Source: Streptomyces sp. NBC_00690 (lineage in GTDB: Bacteria > Actinomycetota > Actinomycetes > Streptomycetales > Streptomycetaceae). From it: 64,000 bases of DNA. Of the stretch, positions 58,001-64,000 are shown in pieces. The position numbers and the translations under genes were made by a program. Position 1 is the first letter of the stretch. Each line of letters starts with the position of its first letter. The notes beneath the pieces are model-generated. The model did no database searches. It saw only the letters and a list, made by a program, of their open reading frames with translations, and was not told where the DNA came from. The stretch covers positions 8,211,501 to 8,275,500 of the forward strand of contig NZ_CP109009.1 of NCBI RefSeq assembly GCF_036226685.1. Reading direction: 5' to 3'.

Positions 58001-60985
58001 CGGGTCGCCCTGCTGCAACGGCTGACCGCCTCCGGCCCCGCCCGCCGGGCAGCGGGCCGCACCCGGCCGGTGCACGTTCTCCACGCCACCCGTGGCCGAC
58101 GCGCGGTCGGCAGCGGCCCGGGGCAGCCCACCGGGGCACGCATGGCCGGGTTCATACGCTTCCTCGGTGCCGAGACCGGCCATCTCACCGCGGTCACGGT
58201 CGACCTCGACGAAACCGGCCGGACACTTGACGACCAGGTCGGGGAACTGCTGGCCGCCCTGCCGGGAAACACATACGGCGAGTGCGTCCACCGAGCCGGA
58301 CAGACGTACGTACCGGCCCTAACCCCGATCGTCGACGCCCTGACTCCCGCGCCCCGGCTGGACCACTACGGCGTCTATCTGCTCACCGGGGCCACCCGTG
58401 GCATCGGCTCCCGCGTCGCCCGCCACCTAGTGGCACGCGGCGCCCGTCATCTCGCCCTCCTGGGTGCCCGGTCGCTACCGGAGACGGCACGTTTCGACGC
58501 TCCGGACCTGAGCGCCGAGGCGCGCGCCGCGGTGGAGACCGTACGGGCGTTGGAAGCCGCAGGCGCGCGGGTGCACGTCCACCGTGGTGCCCTGCTGGAC
58601 CAAGGAGGGCTCGAAGACTTCCTCGACCAGGTCCGCGAAGTCAGCGGCCCGGTGCGCGGAGCGGTCCACTGCGCTGCGGTGACCCCTTCGGTGGGGCCAT
58701 TCGCCGGGCGGGCCACGAGCGACATCCAACGCGTCCTCGAACCCAAGGCGGATGCGCTGGACGTCCTCTACCGGCTGTGCCTTGCGGACCGTCCCGACTT
58801 CCTGGTGGCCTTCTCCTCGCTTGCCGCCGTGGTGCCATCCGTCGCCTCAGGTGTGCTGGAGTACGCGGCGGCCAATGCGTACGTCGACGATCTGACCGAG
58901 CACCTGGCGACGGCCAACTCCTGGGTGCACTCGGTGGCCTGGCCCATGTGGCGCGACAGTGGTGCCCGACAGGGTGCGGGCAACCCGGGAGCCCGGTTCG
59001 GGCTCGACTCCGCCGGGGACGAAGAGGCACTGCGCGCACTCGACCGGGTCATCTGCTCGGACACCGGTGGCCCGGTGGTGGCACTGCGCACGCTGCGGGG
59101 CGCAGAACCCAATGAGCTCCTCAAACTGCCGGCCGTGATGGACGATGCGCCACCGCCCGCACTCCAAGCGCCGTCGCCGACCCCTGAACCCTCACCTCGG
59201 CTCAACGGCCACCGTCCGGTGCCCAGTTGGCTGTTCGACATCTTCGCCCGAGTGGTCGGCATCCCGGCCGCCGACTTCGACCCGACCGCGGAGTTCGCCG
59301 AACTGGGTGTCGAATCGGTGATGCTCGGCGAACTCCTCGACGCGATCGAACAACAGGTCGGCAGGTCCCTCGACCCGGTGTTGCTGCTGGAGCACAGCAC
59401 CCTGCGGGCCCTCGCGGGCCGGTTGAACGAGCTCACGCCGCCATCGGACCGACCGCAGGAACCCACTCCGGTCGCCGAGCCATGGACCGAAGCCACTCAG
59501 CCACCGCTCACGACGGTTCGCCACTCCCAGCCCCCGCCGGCGACGCAGCCGCAGCCCGACCGAGTACGAACACACGAGCCATCGACACCGAAGAGTGATG
59601 CCATCGCGGTGATCGGGATGGCCTGTCGACTGCCCGGGGCCCCCGACGTGGCGACCTTCTGGCGCAACCTGGTGGCGGGACACCTGGCCATCGGTGAGGT
59701 ACCTCCGGAGCGCTGGGACGCCTCCCGGTTCCACCGGCCCACTCCACAACCTGGCCGTACGGTCGGCAAGTGGGGCGGCTTCGTCCCCGGGATCGAGGAG
59801 TTCGACGCCGGACACTTCGGCCTCACGGACGACCAGGCCCGCTATCTGGACCCGACCATCCGGCTCTTCCTGGAAGGCACGGCGGACTGCTTGCGCGATG
59901 CCGGTCTGGAAGGCCCCGAACTCGCCGGCCGGGACGTCGGAGTGTTCGCCGGAGCCCGAGGCACCGGCTACGCCGGTCGCGGTGAGATACGGGCCGAAGT
60001 ACCGGAGTCGGACGCGAACTTCGTCGCCTCCCACGTCGGACAGCACTTCGACCTACGAGGCCCGCACCTCGTCGTGGACAGCGCCTGCTCGTCCTCCCTG
60101 GTGGCCATTCACCTGGCCTGTCAGAGCCTGCGCAGCGGGGAGATCGACCTGGCCGTCGCCGGCGGCAGCAGCGTACTGCTGGACGAGACGTCCTTCCTGG
60201 AGTTCTCGGCCGCAGGCGCCCTGTCACCCACGGGCCGGTGCGCCGCGTTCGACCGGCGTGCCGATGGATTCGTACCAGGGGAGGGCAGTGTCGTCCTCCT
60301 GCTCAAACCACTCGACGCCGCCCTGCGCGACGGGGATCCGATCCGCGGTGTCATCGAGGGCTCAGCGGTGACCAACGACGGTCGGACCATGGGCCTGACC
60401 ACACCGAATCCCACCGCCCAAGCCGCCGCGGTACGAAGGGCCCTGCGTGCGGCCCGGCGCTCACCCTCCGAGATCGGCATGATCGAGACACATGGCACCG
60501 GTACCGCGATCGGCGACCCGCTGGAGTTCCGGGCCCTGAGCACCGTCTTCGACGAGGACGACTCCCAGCGGGCCGGGCGGTGCCTGCTCGGCTCGGTCAA
60601 GACCAACGTGGGCCACCTCTTGCACGCGGCCGGCGCAGTCGGCCTCCTCAAGGCCCTGTTGGCCGTCGAGCACGGCATCGTCCCGCCGACGCTCAACTGC
60701 GAGAGCCCCAACCCCCGACTGCAACTCGACGCCTCGCCGTTCGCCCTGGCCACCGAGGCGCAGCAGTGGCCACTGCCAGGGCGCAGAGCCGCCGGGGTGA
60801 GCTCGTTCGGCTTCGGCGGCACCAATGCCCATGTGGTGGTCGGGCAGGCGCCCCCCGCCGACCGGCCCAGCCGGGCGAGCCGGCCGCCCATCGCCTTCGA
60901 ACGCCGACGCCTATGGCTGGAGCGCCCGGGCGGGGCACCGTCCGCGCCCGCGGAAACACCCGCACTGCGCCTGGTCTTCCGATGA
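55064..60985 (+). CDS. Trans-AT polyketide synthase: ACP-KS-KR-ACP-KS
   Basis: 1973 residues. Order: a post-KS-type linker (about 15-150, ending LPSYPFDDF), ACP1 with Ser205 in GLSSFL, KS1 with Cys429, His564 and His604 intact, a linker, KR (about 860-1330) with TGATRGIG, SSLA and Tyr1267 in YAAAN, ACP2 with Ser1418 in GVESV, KS2 with Cys1675, His1810 and His1851, and a short post-KS tail. There is no AT domain; malonyl units must come from separate ATs. Beginning with a linker and ACP and ending with a KS means modules are split between proteins. A 9-bp tandem repeat lies in the KR structural half. Confidence 0.93.
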   Translation: MTGVSVVYSEQEQWVLLSAADEERLVHLARLYRDFLDTAEPPALADIAFTSQNGRVPLGHRLAVRCRTVAQLCAALDDVVADRSSAAVRRSVVHTLPSRTAEPTAVTDRQEAVAAWLAGQEVNWRPLWKVPARRITLPSYPFDDFDPSPVHTSPPPEPAPDPELSAPTDGGWALDYMCRLFAETAGLPVEDAHPHTPLEELGLSSFLITRLNTRLAHDLGERSKTLFFQHRTLADIASVLAVRHSAPVDVSARARVRPSAPGSTAPEPLAIVGIAGRFPGADSLAEFWESLRTGACTVGPMPADRLRPGWPASLMHGGYLSDVDRFDPLLFGISPRHAELMDPQERLCLEAVWEALDDAGYPAHRLRTAHDSKVGVYVGSMYNEYPYFGVEHSLRGAVADSGSTVAGIANRISFAFDLHGPSMTVDTMCSASLVALHLAARALRAGDCEAAVVAATNLSLHPNKFRQIDRLGGASSDGLCRSFGRGGDGMVPAETVCALIVKPLSAALAAGDRVHAVVAGTAVVNAGRTNGWIVPSPTAQAEVVQQALSDAGLEPQDIGYLEAHGAGTALGDPIEAEGLHRVFQPDAMGRATLPMGSVKSNIGHAEAAAGLAGIAKAVLQLTHRTLVASLHAEELNPDIDWDSSPLRVQRTRQPWTVPDGKPRRAGVSSFGAGGTLAHVILEEPPTRSAPPAPAPSPPNATLIMLSAYDEDRLREVITRLSGHLRDHPTIDLTDLAFTLAEGRHHLRERAAAVVADIDELAGRLRRHLDGDPTALLRGRAPSNRRPDDAVSTGDPEALAQQWVTGRPVGIEWPAGCRPSVLTLPAYPFARMRCWLPDPEPAIGLPAVAPPATDGPDELPLYRKTWRLAGPVGAPVALHGSLLCLYGPGSRALAHAVVARIGPDRVHLVQEGPGDRDAHASLTGARGEDLADRALAAHPDLAAVIDLTDLTDPSDTADTADTADTADTDRPTGGTESWQTRVALLQRLTASGPARRAAGRTRPVHVLHATRGRRAVGSGPGQPTGARMAGFIRFLGAETGHLTAVTVDLDETGRTLDDQVGELLAALPGNTYGECVHRAGQTYVPALTPIVDALTPAPRLDHYGVYLLTGATRGIGSRVARHLVARGARHLALLGARSLPETARFDAPDLSAEARAAVETVRALEAAGARVHVHRGALLDQGGLEDFLDQVREVSGPVRGAVHCAAVTPSVGPFAGRATSDIQRVLEPKADALDVLYRLCLADRPDFLVAFSSLAAVVPSVASGVLEYAAANAYVDDLTEHLATANSWVHSVAWPMWRDSGARQGAGNPGARFGLDSAGDEEALRALDRVICSDTGGPVVALRTLRGAEPNELLKLPAVMDDAPPPALQAPSPTPEPSPRLNGHRPVPSWLFDIFARVVGIPAADFDPTAEFAELGVESVMLGELLDAIEQQVGRSLDPVLLLEHSTLRALAGRLNELTPPSDRPQEPTPVAEPWTEATQPPLTTVRHSQPPPATQPQPDRVRTHEPSTPKSDAIAVIGMACRLPGAPDVATFWRNLVAGHLAIGEVPPERWDASRFHRPTPQPGRTVGKWGGFVPGIEEFDAGHFGLTDDQARYLDPTIRLFLEGTADCLRDAGLEGPELAGRDVGVFAGARGTGYAGRGEIRAEVPESDANFVASHVGQHFDLRGPHLVVDSACSSSLVAIHLACQSLRSGEIDLAVAGGSSVLLDETSFLEFSAAGALSPTGRCAAFDRRADGFVPGEGSVVLLLKPLDAALRDGDPIRGVIEGSAVTNDGRTMGLTTPNPTAQAAAVRRALRAARRSPSEIGMIETHGTGTAIGDPLEFRALSTVFDEDDSQRAGRCLLGSVKTNVGHLLHAAGAVGLLKALLAVEHGIVPPTLNCESPNPRLQLDASPFALATEAQQWPLPGRRAAGVSSFGFGGTNAHVVVGQAPPADRPSRASRPPIAFERRRLWLERPGGAPSAPAETPALRLVFR
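57921..57965. repeat. 9-bp tandem repeat, five copies
   Basis: CAGACACCG is repeated five times without interruption, encoding an Asp-Thr-Ala series in the non-catalytic half of the KR. The unit is a multiple of three, so copy-number change keeps the frame. Confidence 0.92.
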
Positions 60986-61240
60986 TCGCTCCGGACCTGG
61001 GAACGCGGACGTGGCCGGATGCCGGCGAGATCCTGCCGAACCCCCGTCAGGGCCGGTAGTATCCCGCGCCGGCGCGGGATCACAGGGGCCGCACGAACAA
61101 TCGGCCGCCGGGTGCGGCGAAGCGTCCGTGTCCGCAACCACGTCCAGAAGATCATCGGCAAGCCGCATGCGGAGAATCCGTACGCGCGGAATGGAAAGGG
61201 GGATGGGTCCTGGCCTTCGGGAACCGGGCCCCAACTACCC
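60986..61240. other. Gap between megasynthase and MFS gene
   Basis: 255 bases. A short inverted repeat (CCCGCGCCGGCGCGGG region near 61062-61079) directly follows the megasynthase and may act as a terminator or attenuator. No gene or firm promoter was seen. Confidence 0.45.
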
Positions 61241-62833
61241 ATGGCAGCGTCGCAACCGCAGGACTTAGCCCGACCCGAATTGAGCAAACGGCAGATCAAC
61301 CGCGCCATCATCGGTGTGATGACGGGCCTGCTGCTCTCCGCGCTGGACCAGACGGTGGTCAGCACGGCACTGCCCAGCATCGTCAGCGACGTGGGTGGCC
61401 TGGAGAACCTCGCCTGGGTGATCACGGCGTACCTGTTGACGTCGATGGCGAGCACCCCCGTCTGGGGCAAGGTGTCCGACCAGTTCGGGCGCCGCAGCGT
61501 GTTCATCGTTGCGACGAGCGTCTTTATCGTGGGCTCCGCGCTGTGCGGCATCGCCCAGGAGATCGCCCAATTGATCGCCGCCCGCGCGGTACAGGGCCTG
61601 GGTGCCGGTGCGCTCTACGCCCTGGCCCTGGCCGTGATCGCCGATGTCGTACCGGTCCGTGAGCGGGGTCGCTACCAGGGCATGGTGGCCGGGGTCTTCG
61701 GCATCGCCACCCTGGCCGGCCCCCTGGTCGGCGGCGGTCTGGTGGACGCGATCGGCTGGCGGTGGATCTTCCTGATCAATGTTCCGCTGGGACTGCTCTC
61801 GCTGCTCGTCACGGTCTCCGCACTGAAGATCCCCACCGAACGCCGCAGCCACTCGGTGGACTATCTGGGCGCCACCCTCGTCATCGCCGCCACCACCCCG
61901 CTGTTGTTGTACTTGAGCTGGGCCGGTAGCGAGCACGGTTGGACGGACCCCCTGTCACTCGGGCTCCTCGCGGCCTCCCTCGTGCTGTCCGTCGCCCTGG
62001 TCGTGGTGGAGCGGCGTGCTGCCGAACCGGTCATGCCGATCCCCTTGTTCCGGCTGAGACTGTTCGCCCTCGGGTCCGTCTACAGCCTCGTGGCCGGCAT
62101 GGCGCTGTTCACCGGCATCATCTTCCTCCCGGTGTTCTTCCAAGCCGTCAAGGGCATGTCGGCCTTCACCGCCGGCTTGGCCATGGTGCCGACCATGATC
62201 GGTGTCGGCTTCGCCTCGATCTACGCAGGCAACCGGATGAGTGCCACCGGCCGCTTCCGCGTCTTCCCCGTCCTCGGCGCCGCCCTGCTGGGGTTGACGC
62301 TGCTGCCGCTCGGCTTCATCAGTGCGGACACGCCGAGTTGGCTGGTCATCGTGTTGGGCGTCGTCTTCGGCATCGGCGCGGGCTTTAGCCTCCAGCCGAT
62401 CATCACCGCCGTACAGGGGGTCGTACCGCAGACGGACATCGGCGCGGCCACCGCCGCCGTCAGCTTCTTCCAACGGCTCGGCTCGGCGATCGGTGTGGCC
62501 CTGCTGGGTGCCATCCTCAACAGTCGGTTCGCCGATCTGCTGAGCGAGAAGGGGGCAGTGAGTAGCGGCCTGGACGAGAAGTCACTGGGCAGCATCGATG
62601 CCATCCGCGACCTTCCTGGCGCGCAACGGGACATCGTCGTGGGCGCGTACGGAGAGGCCCTCGCCGCGGTGTTCCTGACCGTCGTGGTCTTCGCCGTCCT
62701 CGCGCTCGTCCTCGGCCTCCTCATGCCGGAGACATCGCTGCGCGAGGCCACGGAAGAGAGTACGGAAGAGAGCACGGAAGCGAGTCCCGAACAGGCCGCC
62801 GACGGCAAGGAAAAGGTTTCCGAAGAAGAGTAA
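61241..62833 (+). CDS. DHA2-type MFS drug efflux transporter
   Basis: 530 residues from an ATG at 61241; no good ribosome site is visible, so the start is not certain. Fourteen helices are expected. Motif C-like LSALDQTVVSTALPSIVSDVGG in helix 1, GKVSDQFGRRSVF after helix 2 and GPLVGGGLVDAIGWRWIFLINVP in helix 5 identify the DHA2 (EmrB/QacA) family. The C-terminal tail is acidic with an imperfect EESTEESTEAS repeat. In the polyketide cluster it is inferred to export the product and give self-resistance. Confidence 0.9.
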   Translation: MAASQPQDLARPELSKRQINRAIIGVMTGLLLSALDQTVVSTALPSIVSDVGGLENLAWVITAYLLTSMASTPVWGKVSDQFGRRSVFIVATSVFIVGSALCGIAQEIAQLIAARAVQGLGAGALYALALAVIADVVPVRERGRYQGMVAGVFGIATLAGPLVGGGLVDAIGWRWIFLINVPLGLLSLLVTVSALKIPTERRSHSVDYLGATLVIAATTPLLLYLSWAGSEHGWTDPLSLGLLAASLVLSVALVVVERRAAEPVMPIPLFRLRLFALGSVYSLVAGMALFTGIIFLPVFFQAVKGMSAFTAGLAMVPTMIGVGFASIYAGNRMSATGRFRVFPVLGAALLGLTLLPLGFISADTPSWLVIVLGVVFGIGAGFSLQPIITAVQGVVPQTDIGAATAAVSFFQRLGSAIGVALLGAILNSRFADLLSEKGAVSSGLDEKSLGSIDAIRDLPGAQRDIVVGAYGEALAAVFLTVVVFAVLALVLGLLMPETSLREATEESTEESTEASPEQAADGKEKVSEEE

Positions 62834-62840
62834 TTCGAGC

Positions 62841-62868
62841 GACTGCGCAAAACTGTGCGTCGCCGCGA
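62841..62868 (+). promoter_or_regulatory. Shared operator, copy B
   Basis: GACTGCGCAAAACTGTGCG matches copy A at 52040 except for a few bases and is likewise followed by TCGCCGCG. TAGTGT at 62882-62887, 41 bases from the motif start, is a plausible -10; the same offset in copy A gives CATGCT. The palindrome centre would lie near -41/-42, a class II activator position. Confidence 0.65.
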
Positions 62869-62922
62869 TCCCCGCTCCTCCTAGTGTCGGCTTATCAAAG
62901 CCCATGAGGAGCGGAGGTCGCG

Positions 62923-63783
62923 GTGAACGACATTATGAAACCGGCCAGCCACCAGGTCGACAGGCCCGAAAAGGAACTGCTGCACTCGGGTAATGCGGGT
63001 TTCATCATCTCGCGCTACGCACATTTCAAGCCCGGGCATGAGCAAGAGGGTCTCAATTTCGTTTCCGAGGTCCTCAACCACATGAACAAGGCCGACCTCA
63101 ACGGAATGACGTTCTTCTTTTTCCAAAAGGCATTCGGCGACCAGGCCAAGCACCACTGGTTCATCAACATGAAGAGCCCGGCCGACTACGCGGCCAGCCT
63201 GGAGATGGTCGACCACGACGAGACCACCAAGATCCTGCTGGAGGACGACGTCGTCGCCGACGACCGTGGCTTCGGCAGCTGGGGCAACGCCGTCGTGCAG
63301 GGCAGCATCACCGAGGACATCCTCGTACCCCAGCACGGCCTGGACTACGGCGAGGACCACACCCACGAGGCATGGGTCCCGGAGGCGTGGCGACAGACCT
63401 CGGTGCCCCCGGAGGAGCAGCTCAACTCCGCCAACGCAGCCCTGATGGTGCACCGCGTCGCCTACGCCCGGTACCCCACCCGCAAGGAGGCGCGCTACTA
63501 CGCCTTCGCCTGGCAGAACTACGTCAACGAGAATCTGCGGGGCAAGGTCACCGCGTACCTCTACGAGGAGACCTTCGGCGCCATGGACCGGCTGCACATG
63601 CTGATCCACCTCGCCTCGTACGAGGCGTGGGAGGAACTGCGTAACCTGCCGCACCGCGACCCGCAGTTCCGCAAGCTGCTGGAGCGCGAGATGATCAGCC
63701 CGGAGAAGGGTGGCGGCACCGGAGCGCAGGCATTCGTGCCCGGTGGAGTCACCGACACCCTCCTCGTCCCGCGCCAGCTCTGA
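62923..63783 (+). CDS. Unrecognised internally duplicated protein in polyketide cluster
   Basis: 286 residues from a GTG at 62923 with GGAGG seven bases upstream. I do not recognise it with certainty. Two halves look alike: GFIISRYAHFKPGHEQEG with FFFQKAFGDQAKHHWFINMKSPADYAASLEMV, and AALMVHRVAYARYPTRKEA with YLYEETFGAMDRLHMLIHLASYEAWEEL. The strand-helix-helix-strand pattern and the terminal load of His, Trp and Phe suggest a duplicated dimeric alpha/beta-barrel (ABM-like) fold. Such folds serve as small monooxygenases, cyclases or decarboxylases. It lies ahead of the second AT gene and has its own operator, so it probably belongs to the pathway. Confidence 0.7.
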   Translation: MNDIMKPASHQVDRPEKELLHSGNAGFIISRYAHFKPGHEQEGLNFVSEVLNHMNKADLNGMTFFFFQKAFGDQAKHHWFINMKSPADYAASLEMVDHDETTKILLEDDVVADDRGFGSWGNAVVQGSITEDILVPQHGLDYGEDHTHEAWVPEAWRQTSVPPEEQLNSANAALMVHRVAYARYPTRKEARYYAFAWQNYVNENLRGKVTAYLYEETFGAMDRLHMLIHLASYEAWEELRNLPHRDPQFRKLLEREMISPEKGGGTGAQAFVPGGVTDTLLVPRQL

Positions 63784-63787
63784 CGCC

Positions 63788-64000
63788 GTGCGCGCGCTGC
63801 TCTTCGCCGGGCAGGGCAGTCAGCGCCGGGGCATGGGAGCCGAAGTCTTCGACGCCTTCCCCGAGCACTGCGCCCTCGCCGACGACATCCTCGGCTACTC
63901 GATCAGGGACCTGTGCCTCCATGACGAAGGCGATCGACTTCGGCGGACCCGGTACGCCCAACCCGCCCTCTTCACCGTCCATGCGCTCACCCACCTGGCA
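63788..64000 (+). CDS. Second free-standing acyltransferase, cut by window edge
   Basis: 71 residues visible from a GTG at 63788, four bases after the previous stop. LLFAGQGSQRRGMGAEVFDAFPEH is the canonical start of malonyl-CoA:ACP acyltransferases, and RYAQPALFTVHALTHLA is the helix before the GHSxG motif, which falls beyond the edge. It matches classical AT starts better than the AT at 54138, so it is the more likely malonyl loader. Confidence 0.88.
   Translation, partial: MRALLFAGQGSQRRGMGAEVFDAFPEHCALADDILGYSIRDLCLHDEGDRLRRTRYAQPALFTVHALTHLA

Noticed and set aside
55064..60985. Conventional cis-AT type I polyketide synthase
   Set aside because: No GHSxG acyltransferase domain occurs in the 1973 residues, while two discrete AT genes flank it.
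1..64000. tRNA, rRNA, CRISPR arrays, insertion sequences, integrases
   Set aside because: No conserved RNA sequence, regularly spaced repeat array, transposase or integrase motif was found on either strand.

Overview
The window is high-GC DNA (GC-rich third codon positions, many GTG starts, long chains of 1-4 bp start/stop overlaps) typical of an actinomycete, most likely a Streptomyces. Support for this comes from LacI, RpiR and MerR-HEAT regulators, a Zur box of the streptomycete type, zinc-free ribosomal protein paralogues and several specialised-metabolite loci. No rRNA, tRNA, CRISPR array, transposase or integrase was found.

Region A (1-8490, catabolic). A minus-strand operon encodes an FAD monooxygenase, a cofactor-free dioxygenase of the Hod type (catalytic residues conserved at the same numbers), an alpha/beta hydrolase and an MFS transporter. 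This is the enzyme set of aqdABC-type alkylquinolone degradation. A second MFS carrier, a Tat-exported amidohydrolase and its divergent RpiR regulator follow.

Region B (8811-13317, minus strand). A translationally coupled gene string encodes a ten-cysteine 80-residue peptide, a small membrane protein, MauE-like and MauD-like thiol-redox proteins, an ABC exporter, a 67-residue protein and an S26 signal peptidase. It looks like a self-contained system for making, oxidising, exporting and cleaving a disulfide-rich peptide.

Region C (13839-27630, minus strand). An oligopeptide ABC importer is in one operon with two self-processing hydrolases (a P1/NylC type and a C45 acylase) and a MOSC-reductase-ferredoxin fusion. 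A LacI regulator and a 1000-residue kinase-aminotransferase fusion lie upstream. Two near-identical LacI-type operators, each just downstream of a TTGACA promoter, tie the importer operon and the fusion gene into one regulon.

Region D (27793-31711). A MerR-HEAT regulator with a HEAT-repeat partner, a TIGR04222-like membrane protein and a methyltransferase.

Region E (31878-49437, zinc). A Zur box separates a beta-propeller gene from a BtuF/BtuC/BtuD-type importer. A second Zur box, inside the 3' end of the importer ATPase gene, sits between the -35 and -10 of a promoter for a 48-residue RiPP precursor. After it come a leader-binding protein, an S15-type hydrolase, a YcaO enzyme, a SagB-type oxidase and two half-ABC exporters. 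Next are Cys-free ribosomal proteins (S14, L28, L33, L31), a CobW-family protein with a damaged P-loop, and CbiZ. The simplest reading is a zinc-starvation island that makes, exports and re-imports a ribosomally made azol(in)e peptide, possibly a zincophore. I consider this the most interesting system here.

Region F (49637-64000). A trans-AT polyketide cluster that continues past the right edge: Crp-family regulator, phosphopantetheinyl transferase, HMG-CoA-synthase homologue, enoyl-CoA hydratase, free-standing acyltransferases, an ACP-KS-KR-ACP-KS megasynthase, a drug-efflux MFS and an unrecognised internally duplicated protein. A shared palindrome lies at matching positions upstream of two of its transcription units.
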